A stretch of DNA of 64,000 nt from Toxonevra muliebris. Taxonomy: Eukaryota; Arthropoda; Insecta; Diptera; Pallopteridae. Shown here piece by piece: positions 13,100 to 23,732 of the stretch. Position 1 is the stretch's first letter, and the number at the start of each line of letters is the position of its first letter. The notes under the pieces are model-generated. The model worked only from the letters and a program-made list of their open reading frames with translations, had not been told where the DNA came from and ran no database searches. Location: positions 53,085,408 to 53,149,407 of the forward strand of contig OY829329.1 in assembly GCA_963691655.1 (NCBI GenBank), given 5' to 3'. The position numbers and the translations under genes are program-made.

Positions 13100-13340
13100 A
13101 CTTGTTAGTTTTGCATCAAAGCTTGTTTGTATGTTCAGCAACTTATAATAGAATTTTCCGTAGAATATTTTCTTTCAACATATTAACCCTTTAGTACCCA
13201 CGGTTATGTGTCTTTTTTTTTTTTTTTTGCCTTTTTCGAAAAAAGTTACATTTTTGACCCATTACTAGGGTCGGTAGAGGGTTAATATGTTCAAGAAATA
13301 AGTTGCTTATGAAATTCTACTATAGGTCACTGAACAACAA
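13100..13340. repeat. Inverted-repeat element around a 95-bp TTAA-flanked core
   Basis: The sequence leading to CAACATATTAACCCT at about 13180 is mirrored after 13281 (AGGGTTAATATGTT and following), giving arms of roughly 60 bp outside and a core at 13187-13281 flanked by TTAA on both sides and starting CCCT at both ends. The left arm is also present at 7365-7440. TTAA flanks and CCC starts resemble piggyBac-derived MITEs; this assignment is inference. Confidence 0.55.
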
Positions 13341-13595
13341 AAATCTGTAAACTAAATTTTAGTACAAATAAAACCAAATTCAAAAAATGTTTCAAATTTT
13401 CACCTTTTATACGCAGTGAACGGGTCTTTAAGCTTCCTAACTAATTTATTCTGCATAATTGCACCTTATTCTAATTTAAGAGCTGAATGCTTTCATAATT
13501 ATCTTTTAGAAGACAAACTAGGTTTTATATGCCTTACTGACTTGCCTCAATAACGAACACCTTCGATGTCATTAAAAATATATTCGAGTTATTTT

Positions 13596-13608
13596 ATTAT
13601 ATGTATTA
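13596..13608. repeat. Left 13-bp target site duplication of the full-length LINE
   Basis: ATTATATGTATTA, repeated exactly at 19713-19725 after the (TAA)n tail. It fixes the 5' end of the element at 13609. Confidence 0.93.
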
Positions 13609-13983
13609 GGCCGTCAGCCGTTAGCCAATTCAGGGGGATCAACATGTAACACCTTGGTGTACGTGCCGTAACTGTTTGGACTGATGGTAGTGCGACTATG
13701 ACCTCCTCGTGGTGGCGGCTGGTAACGGTGTATGATATGGTCATGTCTCTATCATGCACCGGCTAACATAGTTGGGCGGAGAGATGGTTCACTCTCTTAA
13801 ATCAAAACCCCTAATCCAAGGTGGAACAGCATATGCCGAGGGATGCGTGGCTAAGAGGGCGCTTAGTCGTTAATTTGCGAACTCTGGATACCAGGCGACC
13901 TCCAGTTTCAATCAGCCCTCCCATGATACAGCGGGCTATGTCATGGGTGATTTTCCTTTCCCGCCCACTCGTGGGAATAAAAC

Positions 13984-16026
13984 ATGTTAAATAACCGAAA
14001 GGAAAAAAACAAGGATGTGGAGGATGCACCTAGTGCATCGACAGTCTGTAGTGCTGACGGGCATACAGCTGTCCCAATTTCCATGTCTACCGGCTTGGTA
14101 GACATGCCTTCGGGCGCTTTGGCTTCTGGGCCTCTGGCTCCCAACCCCACTAGCAGTGATGTTGGTCCGGCTACTGGGGTCTCGGATAGGCCACCAACAC
14201 CTATCCCTGGTGTGCTTTCGTCCACACTTATCGGCGCCAGGGAGGGGGTCGTATCCGAGGAAGACTCCTCGGATATCGACTCCCTCTGTGGCACGGTAGT
14301 GCCGGACAATTTTAGTGTGTGCTCGGAGCAATCTGGGCTCACAGCTATTGGCGCAGAAGTTAACCAGATGACGCTAAACGCGGAGTCTGGTTTTGTCAAA
14401 CTTACTTCTGCAGAGAAAAGGAGGTTCCGTTGGGCTATGGACTGTGGTCTCTCCAGAGATAGGTCTCTGGAAATAGCCAAGAATCCCCTTCTCTCCCTTC
14501 CGGCTAAGCCGAAAAAAATCAAGCGTGTGCGCTCGTTGGAGCAATCACAGAGTCTCCCCGACTCCAAAAAGCCCAAGAACTTCCACACGGAACCAGCGAA
14601 AGCCACTTACAGCCAAGTGGTGAGTAGCGTTAGACTGGGCTTTGTTTCGAGCGACATGAATAATCGTCCTCTTACAGCTGAGCAAGTGGCTCTTGTGCAG
14701 GAGGCGATTATTGACGTGTCAATCGAGCTAGCTGGCAAAGACGTGCTCAAGCCACAATATGAGAACTGTCTGCCCAGAACGGGGTGGTTAGTTCTCACGT
14801 GCGTCGACCAGCCCTCGGCTGACTGGGTGCGTAGGCACTTCAAAAAAATCAAAGACCATTCGGCCCTTGACATAGACCTTGTGGAGGAGGGTAACTTTCC
14901 CAGGACTCATTTGATCCGGGGTTACTTTCCTCACAGCCTGTCGCTGACAAGTGAGAAGGTAGTGAGCACACTTGGTGCACTTAACCCCTTCTCAACTGAG
15001 CAGTGGAAGGTTGTTGAGCGACGCACGCAAGGTCCGCTTCTCCATCTAATTATGGTTATTGATGATGCGTCAATGACTAAATTGCTGGAGCTCAAGGGCA
15101 GGGTCTGCTACAGATTTGGGTTCATCAAATTGATGCTCAAACCTGTGGCCGCTGCTACCAAAAACGCTGGACCTGTATCTGAGGAGCAGGTCCCCTCTAA
15201 CACTACCTCTACCAGTACGGTAGACAGCGGGGAAAAAGCGATGTTGTTGGACATGCTCCCGGCTTCTGCCGATTTGGTCGGTAGCAGGACCGACAACATG
15301 TCAACAGTGCCTCTAGACGCTGTAGAGCCTTCCACAAGTCGCGCCGCTGGGCAGACTAATGTAAGGACTCTTCGGCGGCTGAGGTCCACTGGTGATATTG
15401 CGACCGGTCCTGTTACTTGGGCCAGTATCGTCGGGGCGTCGGGTGCGCCAGGTAGCGGTTTTGTGGCGGAGAGTGATGTTGAGAGGCCCTCTACTAGTCG
15501 TGCCGCCGGGCTGACAACCAGAGGGCCCTCGCAGCATCAGTCATCTGCTTCAGAGACCGCTTCCAGGTCGAAAAACAAACCCGCTGCCTCCGTTTCAGTG
15601 AGGGCTATGAGCACCGTGGGGTCTTCTGCTGGTCGGGCTGTTGAGCCTACCAGTGGAAGGGCAGCGCGGCTCTCATTGCCACACGTAGAGGCAGTTACTG
15701 TGTCTTATGACACAACAGTCACAGAAGGGAACGTAGAGGCAATGGCTGCTGCAGGACCTTCTACCAGTCGTGCTGCAGGGTCGACTAGTAGTGGGGCCTC
15801 TCAGCAAACACTGTCTTCTGCGACTTCAGCAGTACTGCCAGGTGGAACTCCGCTGGCGGTTCTGCCCCACAATTCGCATTCTTCCGCTCGGGGAGGAATG
15901 CCACCCAACTCCCTTGGCAGGGCTGCAGCCCATGGCAGAGGAGGAAGAGGTGCTAGAGGCAGAGGACCTCGACGAGCTTTGGCTGGGAAGCTCGTCCAAC
16001 GGTCTCTAGAACAGCAGAGACGATGA
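13984..16026 (+). CDS. LINE ORF1 protein, 680 aa (RNA-binding, DUF4780-like)
   Basis: First ORF of the LOA-like LINE; such proteins bind the element's RNA and form the transposition particle. Residues 1-200 are Ser/Pro/acid-rich and look disordered. Residues about 226-386 resemble the insect DUF4780 region, an RRM-like fold, with landmarks LTAEQ near its start, GWLVLTC in the middle and STEQWKVVERR later. Residues about 440-610 carry several copies of an S-T-S-R-A-A-G motif separated by Ser/Thr-rich linkers. The tail (about 650-670) is RGG-rich (GRGGRGARGRGPRR), a likely RNA-binding patch. No CCHC zinc knuckle is seen, unlike ORF1 of I or jockey. The frame is intact from ATG 13984 to TGA 16024-16026. 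The DUF4780 assignment is from recall of the family pattern. Confidence 0.88.
   Translation: MLNNRKEKNKDVEDAPSASTVCSADGHTAVPISMSTGLVDMPSGALASGPLAPNPTSSDVGPATGVSDRPPTPIPGVLSSTLIGAREGVVSEEDSSDIDSLCGTVVPDNFSVCSEQSGLTAIGAEVNQMTLNAESGFVKLTSAEKRRFRWAMDCGLSRDRSLEIAKNPLLSLPAKPKKIKRVRSLEQSQSLPDSKKPKNFHTEPAKATYSQVVSSVRLGFVSSDMNNRPLTAEQVALVQEAIIDVSIELAGKDVLKPQYENCLPRTGWLVLTCVDQPSADWVRRHFKKIKDHSALDIDLVEEGNFPRTHLIRGYFPHSLSLTSEKVVSTLGALNPFSTEQWKVVERRTQGPLLHLIMVIDDASMTKLLELKGRVCYRFGFIKLMLKPVAAATKNAGPVSEEQVPSNTTSTSTVDSGEKAMLLDMLPASADLVGSRTDNMSTVPLDAVEPSTSRAAGQTNVRTLRRLRSTGDIATGPVTWASIVGASGAPGSGFVAESDVERPSTSRAAGLTTRGPSQHQSSASETASRSKNKPAASVSVRAMSTVGSSAGRAVEPTSGRAARLSLPHVEAVTVSYDTTVTEGNVEAMAAAGPSTSRAAGSTSSGASQQTLSSATSAVLPGGTPLAVLPHNSHSSARGGMPPNSLGRAAAHGRGGRGARGRGPRRALAGKLVQRSLEQQRR
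16023..16026 (+). promoter_or_regulatory. ATGA stop/start overlap between ORF1 and ORF2
   Basis: The ORF2 ATG (16023-16025) overlaps the ORF1 TGA (16024-16026). In other non-LTR elements such overlaps support translation of ORF2 by termination and re-initiation. That mechanism is inferred here. Confidence 0.75.
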
Positions 16027-19000
16027 GTGCCATCAAGGTACTCCAGGCGAACCTGCACCATGCCATAGGGGCATCGGCCACAGTATGCAGGCTTTTCGCT
16101 GAAAACAAATTCACCCTTGCGCTAATACAGGAGCCCTGGGTAAGCTGTGGTCAGGTCCGCGGACTCAATACGAATCATAGTAAGTTGCTTTACTTTCGTG
16201 GAGATGTTGTGCCAAGAGCGGCCATACTAATTGAAAAAAGTTTTAATTATCTCCCTCTTACTAATTTTATTTCCAGAGATCTCGTAGCCATACTGGTGGA
16301 GGTCCCCACTGCGAACGGAGTACAGGAGGTCGTGCTGGCGTCTGCATACTTTGCTGGGGACTTGCAACAAATCCCACCAATCGAGGTCCAGGATTTAATT
16401 AGTGACTGTCGGCAGTCCAATCGTCAATATGTTGTTGGCTGTGATGCTAATGCCCATCATACCATCTGGGGTAGTAGCAACATCAACGAACGAGGTGAGT
16501 GTCTTCTAAATTACTTAGTATCTAATAGTGTAGATATTGTAAATAGGGGATGTAAGCCTACTTTCATTACTGCAGCCAGGGAAGAGGTGCTGGACCTCAC
16601 CCTAGCCAGCAGGATATTGTCCGATTCTATTGTGAATTGGAGAGTCTCAGATGAAGCGTCCCTGTCTGATCATCAACACATAGTTTTTGACATTCCAGGA
16701 CGTACTGAGCTCCTTGCTAATGTAATTAATCCTAGAAGAACTAATTGGAGTCTGTTCCAAGCCATTGTGGGCACAAAGATAGATTCCATTGCTACCTCCA
16801 TCAGCTCAGTCGATGAACTGGAAGAGGTAGCAACTCAGCTCAATAATGTGCTAATTTCTTCCTATCAAGACAGTAATTTCGTTCCTACAACTAAAATGGT
16901 GCGCAAGGTACCCTGGTGGAACAATCAGCTGTCAGATATGCGCAAGCATGTCAGGAAGTTATTCAATAAATCAAAACGTACAAAGCAGTGGAATGAATAT
17001 AGGGTTGCACTGACGGAGTACAATATAGAAATTAGGAAGTCAAAACGCGATTGCTGGAGAAGACACTGTGAGAGTATCTCCTCGCTGCCTGAGGCAGCAC
17101 GTCTTCAAAGGGTTTTCGCCAAAGACTCTTCTAATGGGGTTGGTCTCCTCAAAAAGCATGATGGCACTTTTACTGCCAATCACCGCGAGACTCTGGAAAC
17201 TTTACTTCATGTTCATTTTCCGGGGTCTTCTACGGAAGTTACTCCGTCCTCTCCTGAAGTACATGATCATAGGATCTGCTTCTCCAATAGGACGAAGAGC
17301 CTTTCAGGGGTCATTTTTGACCGGAATAAGGTTAAATGGGCAGTGGCCTCTTTTAAACCTTATAAATCCCCAGGGGGTGACAGGATCTTTCCAGCAATGT
17401 TGCAGAACTGTCTGGAAACCATCCTTGACCACCTAGTTAAACTGTTTAGGGCAAGTTTCAATTGGGGATACATTCCAAGTTCTTGGAGGAAGGTGGTTGT
17501 CGTCTTCATTCCCAAACAAGGCAATAGGCCTCTGGAACTCCCTAAATCTTACAGGCCTATAAGCCTCACGTCTTTCCTGCTTAAAACCATGGAAAAACTG
17601 CTTGATTTACACTTTAGAAGCAAACTTGCAAGCTCGATACCTCTTCATCGAACGCAGTTTGCTTACATTAAGGGTAAATCGACCGAAGTCGCATTACATT
17701 GCCTTGTCAGTAAAATTGAAAAAACCTTTCGATCCAAAGAGATTGCGCTCTGTGCTTTCCTTGACATTGAGGGTGCCTTCGACAATACTGGATTCGGTTC
17801 TATTTCCAAAGCTTTGGAATGTAAGGGTATTGATTCCCAATCCATTGCCTGGGTGGATGCCATGCTGAGGAAGCGTGAAATCTCATCCACGCTAGGCAAA
17901 GCCACTGTGTGCACTAAGGCTGTAAAAGGCTGCCCACAAGGCGGTGTTCTATCACCTCTGTTGTGGTCCTTAGTAATTGATGACCTTTTGACTAAACTAG
18001 ATGAGTCTGGTTTTGAGGCCATCGGTTATGCGGATGATTTGGTAATCATCGTCTCTGGAAAGTATGATTCAACCATCACGGAGGTGATGAAATCAGCTCT
18101 CCTATTGGTTTCAAATTGGTGCGCCGTAGAAGGCCTATCAATCAATCCCAACAAAGCAGTTCTTGTTCCCTTTACTAAGAGATACAAACTGGACCTCGGT
18201 CCCATTTCCATACAAGACACTGTTATTGTGTACTCTGATGAGGTCAAATATTTAGGCATCACGCTTGACAAACGACTAAACTGGAACACTCACTTACACA
18301 CTGTCCTCTTAAAAGCCACTAGGGCTTTCTGGGCCTGCAAAAGACTCTTTGGTAAAACATGGGGTCTTACTCCTAAGATGATCTTTTGGCTCTACACCAT
18401 GATAGTTAGACCTGTCATAGCCTATGCGGCTCTAGTGTGGTGGCCCAAAGTCATGCAGGGCTCGGCCATCACCAAACTTAACAAGCTCCAAAGGCTTGCT
18501 TGCGTCTCCATAACTGGAGCTATGCGCACCTGTCCAACTCCTGCCATTGAAGCGCTGATTGGCCTGGTGCCATTACACATTTTCATCAAGAAAACAGCTG
18601 CAAATACTGCTTTGCGGCTGCGTATATCGTCAAGCTTACTTGAAGGCAACTATGGTCACCTGAGCATTCTTCACGAAATCCCTAACACTCCCATATGTAC
18701 TGTATCGGACTATATGGTTAGGGATCTATGTTTCGGTAGGAAATTCAACATCATTCTTCCTTCCAGGTCCGAATGGGATGGCCAATGTCCCGATTTCGGT
18801 CCCTTTGCTCTCAATTGGTATACAGACGGCTCGAAAATGGACTGTGGTTCTGGTGCCGGAGTTGCTGGACCCAATACTAGAATCTCAATCCCTCTGGGTA
18901 TTTGGCCCAGTGTCTTTCAAGCCGAAATATACGCAATTGAGACCTGCGCTAATATAAACCTGTATAAAGGTCTTAAAGGCGCAAATATTGTAATTTTCTC

Positions 19001-19632
19001 AGATAGCCAGGCGGCTCTCTTAGCACTCTCTTCATGGAGTTTTTTCATCTAAACTGGTGAAAGAGTGTTTTGATAGTCTCCAGCGCTTATCTACCCGTAA
19101 CAAAGTTACGCTTTGTTGGGTACCCGGCCACCGTGACATTGCTGGTAATGAAGCCGCCGATGAACTGGCTAGGCAAGGTTCATCTACCAAGCACTTCGGC
19201 CCCGATCCGTTTTGCGGAATCGGCTGGGCCTCCACGAAATCTATCGTTGAGGAGTGGTCTAAGGCAAAATGGCTAGAGTATTGGAACTCCATCCCGGGTT
19301 TAAGACAGGCAAAAGCTCTTATCATTCCGCTTGCCCAAAATCAGCCCATTTCTTATTCCAAACCTGACCTTAGGCTATTGGTGGGCTACATGTCTGGACA
19401 CCATGGGCTCAGATATCACCTAAGCAAAATAGGTCTGTCCAATGAGACAGAATGTCGTCTATGTATGGAAGATGACGAGACGACAGTTCACATTCTGTGT
19501 GAGTGTCCGGCCTTGGCTCGGCTCAGAGGAAGAATCTTTGATTATTCGTTTTTGACGGCTGATCACATGAAATCTTCTTCAACGAAAGATGTCTTGACTT
19601 TTATTAGGTCAGCCGAACGTCTTTTGTCATAA
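16023..19632 (+). CDS. LINE ORF2 polyprotein: endonuclease, reverse transcriptase, RNase H (one frameshift)
   Basis: Second ORF of the LINE, about 1202 codons if the frame were continuous. Residues 1-220 are an APE-type endonuclease (LQANLHH, QEPW at 36-39, GCDANAHH near 139, SDH at 215-217). The reverse transcriptase follows: SYRPISLTS, FLDIEGAFDN with Asp581, GCPQGGVLSP, and the YADD box at 669-672. RNase H begins with TDGS (Asp935), then AEIYAIE, DSQAAL and WVPGHRDIAGNEAAD. A C-terminal finger reads CRLC...H...C. The frame breaks at a run of six T (19040-19045): with five T the RNase H would continue. As it stands translation stops at 19050-19052, leaving a 1009-aa product without the second half of RNase H. 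The start codon overlaps the ORF1 stop. The break may be a real mutation or an assembly error. Confidence 0.92.
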
Positions 19633-19712
19633 AATGGGGAATGGCACAAAAGATCTTTTAGGTCGCAGTGCCTGCCTGGTTGGGCTCCTCTATTACTAAT
19701 AATAATAATAAA

Positions 19713-19725
19713 ATTATATGTATTA
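19713..19725. repeat. Right 13-bp target site duplication of the full-length LINE
   Basis: ATTATATGTATTA directly after the (TAA)n tail; identical to 13596-13608. Confidence 0.93.
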
Positions 19726-19889
19726 ACTTTTACATTAACTTTAACATATTTTTAGATATTTCTTTTATAGTTTTTAATAATCAATTGATTTCGCATAATT
19801 ACATTCAGTTAAGCTTTTAATATTAAATTGCTTTGGTGAATTTTCATACTTATTAAAATTTCAATAGCATTTTTACTAAAATACATTAA

Positions 19890-21351
19890 CCCTTTAATGC
19901 ATGATTTTTTTCTTTTTAAGAAAAACATATTTTTGTATGTATTTTATAGCCCTGATCACGAAAATGATAAGAATTTTGGAAATAATTTACCTGTTTGCTA
20001 GCTATAGAGAAATTTCTATAAATATCATATATGATATACCATATATTAAATCGATAACTTTTTAGCTTTTTAAATTCATTTAATTTTTGAATATTGCACT
20101 GTTCAATGTAGTAAAAATATGAAGAAGGCCTAAAGGAATTCACTTATAACAATTAATTATTCACAGCTGAAAAATTAAATATTAATTGTTTGGCATATAA
20201 CCCATGAAACTGAAATATAGCTCCTGATTTTGTTAAAACAAAGTGTAGTATCACATTTGCATATTTAAGGAACCTTCCTCATCCAAAAACTTTATTAGGT
20301 TTTGCTGGAAGATTCTGCTTAGGATTGTCGTTGAAACATAAATATTAAGGGATTCCCGCAAGTTTCATTACATACAGTTTGACTCCAATACCTTTCTGTA
20401 TTTAGAATTTGGGCAACGGACATAAGCACGCCAACTCCAATGTATTTCCGCTACTCAGCAGCGGATAAACAAAATGTGCTCGATGTATCACACTATCGAG
20501 CAAATAATTTACATTCTGCTAGAATTGAGTTAATGATATCTGGTTGGAAAAATAAGTTAAAAATTGCACATGGGGTGCATAAGTTCGAAGTTTCTCTTCC
20601 TCCAAATGAATTTTAAATAGCCTTAAGCTTTTCAGCTAGCTATTGTCGGTTTAGTAAATTAGTATCTATTGAAATTGCTTTGATATTACTGTTATTATCA
20701 GTCTCATCTTTTTCTTGTTGGTTAGCCCTATCTGCGGTCATACTGTGTAGTTCGCTATAGGTACAGGCATCATCTTTATCGTTCCCAGTTTCAAAATCAT
20801 CCTCACATACGTCCTAGTTATTCATTATGAACTCAACCTCATCACTTTGAATCTTTCTTCTATGTGTAGTCATCTGGAAAACATCCCAGTATTAATGCAT
20901 GTAATACCATATATGATATGTATATCATATATGATATAACATTTTTTCTGGTTCTCATTGCATGAAATATCATATATGATATAAACGATTTTGAATAAAG
21001 TTTTTAAATCAATATATTGTTTTTAGGATTGTAATGCAATGTTATTCATTAAATTGTAATAAAGCCGAGCTAAAATACTCCAAATAATGTATTTAACATG
21101 TTTTTATAATTAAATTTTAACAAAAAACTCAAACGTTCACAGGGCTATGAAAACTAGTATACGCGATGTTTGCAAACTCTCAACCGTAACTATCAATGTA
21201 ATGGGATATCTGACTGTTGAATGCAAAAAAGATGAACCAAAATATAGAATTTATACAAAATAGAAGAAAGAACTAGAAATTATCTTCACAAAACAAAATT
21301 ATCATGAAATGAAATAAGCATATCATATATGATATGTGATGCATTAAAGGG
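19890..21351 (-). mobile_element. Decayed piggyBac-like element flanked by TTAA
   Basis: TTAA flanks at 19886-19889 and 21352-21355, with inverted ends both starting CCCTTTAATGCAT. TTAA targets and CC-starting termini are the hallmark of piggyBac. Minus-strand remnants of an N-terminal piggyBac transposase lie at about 20330-20870: an acidic segment (EFIMNN, then CEDDFE), FFQPDIINSILAE, and LSAAE followed by RKYIGVGVLMSVAQIL and RYWSQ, which fit the family pattern of the DDE_Tnp_1_7 domain start. Several stops and frameshifts interrupt it. At 1462 bp it lacks the catalytic core, so it is inactive. Four exact copies of the palindrome ATATCATATATGATAT lie inside, one of them 16 bp from the right end. 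Confidence 0.82.
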
Positions 21352-23413
21352 TTAAAATCTCAAAACCGGATGTAATTTGAATGCAAAAAAAAGCATAAAA
21401 AAAAGTATTATTTATTTAAGTTATCCAAAATTCTATATTCACATTAGAATAAAAAATAAAAATGCAATAAAAAAATGTATTTTTGGCAAATTAAACAAAC
21501 ATAATTTTAATATATTTCCTTCCACTCTAGACAAATACGTGTACTTTACTCCCCCACCTCACCTCCCACCTTCTAATATATTTTCATATTATTATTTTAG
21601 AACGTGGAAGCACAATCATCTTTCTATTCATTCCAACTAACTATATGTACACAATATATAGGTACATAATTAATAAACAAACCAACAGCAAATAAAGTAA
21701 TTATTTCCTATTTCTCTCTACTTTTTCACTGAAAAAAAAAGAAAAGAAGAAGACCGACAACGATGACGAGAAAAAAAAGTGCTATAAAAATAAAATATAT
21801 TTTTATAAGACAATAATAATAAAAATTGAAAAAAAAAAAACCAAAACGAACTTCAACTAAAAATAACACCACAAGTTCCGCTGCAGTAAAACTTTCAAAA
21901 ATAGAAAAACAATAATAAATAATTACGAAAATAAAAAAATCATTTAAAGAAGAGGTAAAGAAATAAAAAATAAAACACGTGCACGCATTAACTTCAAATC
22001 TATTAATGTAATAGTAATAGCAACAAAAATAATAACAACAACTAACAATAAAATGTGCATTATTAACTTCTCTTCTACCCAAAAGCGTAAACGGAACGGA
22101 ACGTAATGAAATTGACTACACAATAATAACTTCATACAAATAATAACTATCAAAAAAAACAGCAAATTGTTCAATAAACTAACTACCTGACTTACTGACT
22201 GACTGACAAAACCAACTTGAATTGACTTGACTATCTTCATAATAACATTACCTCAATTGAGTTGTAAATGTTTGTATGTATATATGATTTCTTCAATTTA
22301 TTTCACATTGAATTGAAATTGCAAACGAAGGTGGTGATCATGATCTATAAGATAATAATGATGTTTGCTTGATAATTATGATGCTTTCTAAATTTCCTTT
22401 ACACATTTTTTTTTTACAAATATATTTATTTTTTAAGAAGGCGCCTAATTAGTCATTAGTAATTTATTTTTATATTATTTATCATTTGTCTTTTTAATTT
22501 ATTTTTGCTGCTGCTGAAAAAAAGTAGGGGTAGTAGAGGTGAAGAAAAAAAACCAAGACTTCAAAACCATGACACATTGTCTTGTCTCTTCTTGTCTGCT
22601 TGAAACAAAAACAAACAAAGAAAAAAATCACCATCACATCGATTCGATTTCGAGCAAAGCGAAAAAAAAACCAACTCAAGTTATTTTTAAATCCGCTAAC
22701 ATTTTTTTTTTCTATTTGCAATGCCGCCACAAAAGTCAAGAAAAAACCTAACCAAACAAGAGCAACATAAAGCAGACAGCGTTAAGCAAAAAAAAAAAAA
22801 AAGCCGGAACCTTCTACGCTGGAAATACGTAAATGAACTACTTATTTTTTGAAATATGTTTAAATAATTTTTATGAATGAATTTCAAATAAATGCGAAAT
22901 TATAATGAGTTAGAAACATACACACATTCATAAATATTCATAGTCATTCGCCAAAACTCTCGCGTTCGAAGTTCAATCCACACTCACACCGATCTGTGGT
23001 TAGTGGTAGACATCGTTAGTTGTTAAAACATTTGTTTATAAAGTTTTTTATTTTTTGTTTGTGTTCTTTTTTTGCAAATTATACTCTTTACAGTGGCTTG
23101 CTATATTATTAGTACCAATTCAAAAATGAAAATGTTTTTTTAAATTATTAACAATTTGGCATGTGCTGCTTAAAAAGTAGGAAGTAACTAGTGCAGTTTA
23201 AGTATGTTTATTGATGATTCATTTCATGTTAGTGTGTCAAATATTTTAATGCATGTTTTTAAAAATTAATTAAATATATATATATATATATATGTAAGTA
23301 TCTGAAACAAATTCTAAATTTTTGCATGTTAAGGAAAGTATTTAGCGTAAAGTCTTGTGCGATTATTTAAGCATAAAAACCTTACAAAAACAAAATCTAA
23401 TATATTTTTGTGA

Positions 23414-23547
23414 GAGCGCCTAATGTGGGGGCAACATTTAAATATCTTATTTTTATTAAATTCAAATGGTTGATTACATCAAATACAGAAACCAGCGTCA
23501 ACTATCTGAAAAAAGTTTAAAATTTATTGATGGCACCCAATGTGGGG
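23414..23547 (+). repeat. Two monomers with a tRNA-Lys PBS-like core
   Basis: GAGCGCCTAATGTGGGGG at 23414-23431 and TGGCACCCAATGTGGGG at 23531-23547, 117 bp apart, both followed by ATTTAA-containing sequence. Same family as at 7.6-7.7 and 25.5-25.8 kb, opposite orientation to the former. Confidence 0.6.
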
Positions 23548-23687
23548 TTATTAAATTTAAGCTCTGCCACACTTTAGATTCATTTTATATAATTACCGAC
23601 AGAAAAAATTTAAAAATTTGCTACTGCAACTTGAAAATAAAACGGATTTCTCAAGTGTTCCAATAATATGTTAAGATACTGTACGAA

Positions 23688-23692
<5 letters not shown>

Positions 23693-23728
<36 letters not shown>
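23693..23728. repeat. (CT)n microsatellite
   Basis: An uninterrupted CT dinucleotide run of about 17 units on the plus strand, followed by a CT/TCTC-rich stretch to about 23890. Confidence 0.9.

Positions 23729-23732
<4 letters not shown>

Larger units (their letters stand above)
9404..13608. other. Non-coding stretch with decayed repeats
   Basis: No gene can be supported. An 89-codon open frame at 9506-9775 lacks an ATG and has no recognisable motif. The stretch at about 9900-10490 has a more balanced base composition (for example an open run near 9905-9970) and may be a decayed mobile-element or gene fragment, but I cannot assign it. The rest is AT-rich, with a PBS-like repeat pair near 12675 and 12810 and an inverted-repeat element at 13100-13340. 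Confidence 0.45.
13609..19712 (+). mobile_element. Full-length LOA/I-group non-LTR retrotransposon (6.1 kb)
   Basis: Complete insertion bounded by the 13-bp duplication ATTATATGTATTA (13596-13608, 19713-19725). It has a 375-bp 5' UTR, ORF1, ORF2 overlapping ORF1 by ATGA, a short 3' UTR and a (TAA)n tail. A (TAA)n tail, an APE-type endonuclease, an RNase H domain after the RT and a DUF4780-like ORF1 are together typical of LOA and related I-group elements of flies. Exact duplication and nearly intact frames mean the insertion is young. Its much higher GC content and codon-rich character stand out against the AT-rich surroundings. LOA versus another I-group clade would need a phylogeny of the RT. 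Confidence 0.9.

Noticed and set aside
13941..14606. 221-codon minus-strand frame opposite LINE ORF1
   Set aside because: Shadow of the GC-rich ORF1 on the other strand; no motif and no independent signal.
17663..18649. Several 75-122-codon frames overlapping LINE ORF2
   Set aside because: Antisense or out-of-frame shadows of the reverse transcriptase.
22960..23010. GTTCGAAGTTCAATCC resembling a tRNA T-arm
   Set aside because: No acceptor, D or anticodon arm can be built around it.
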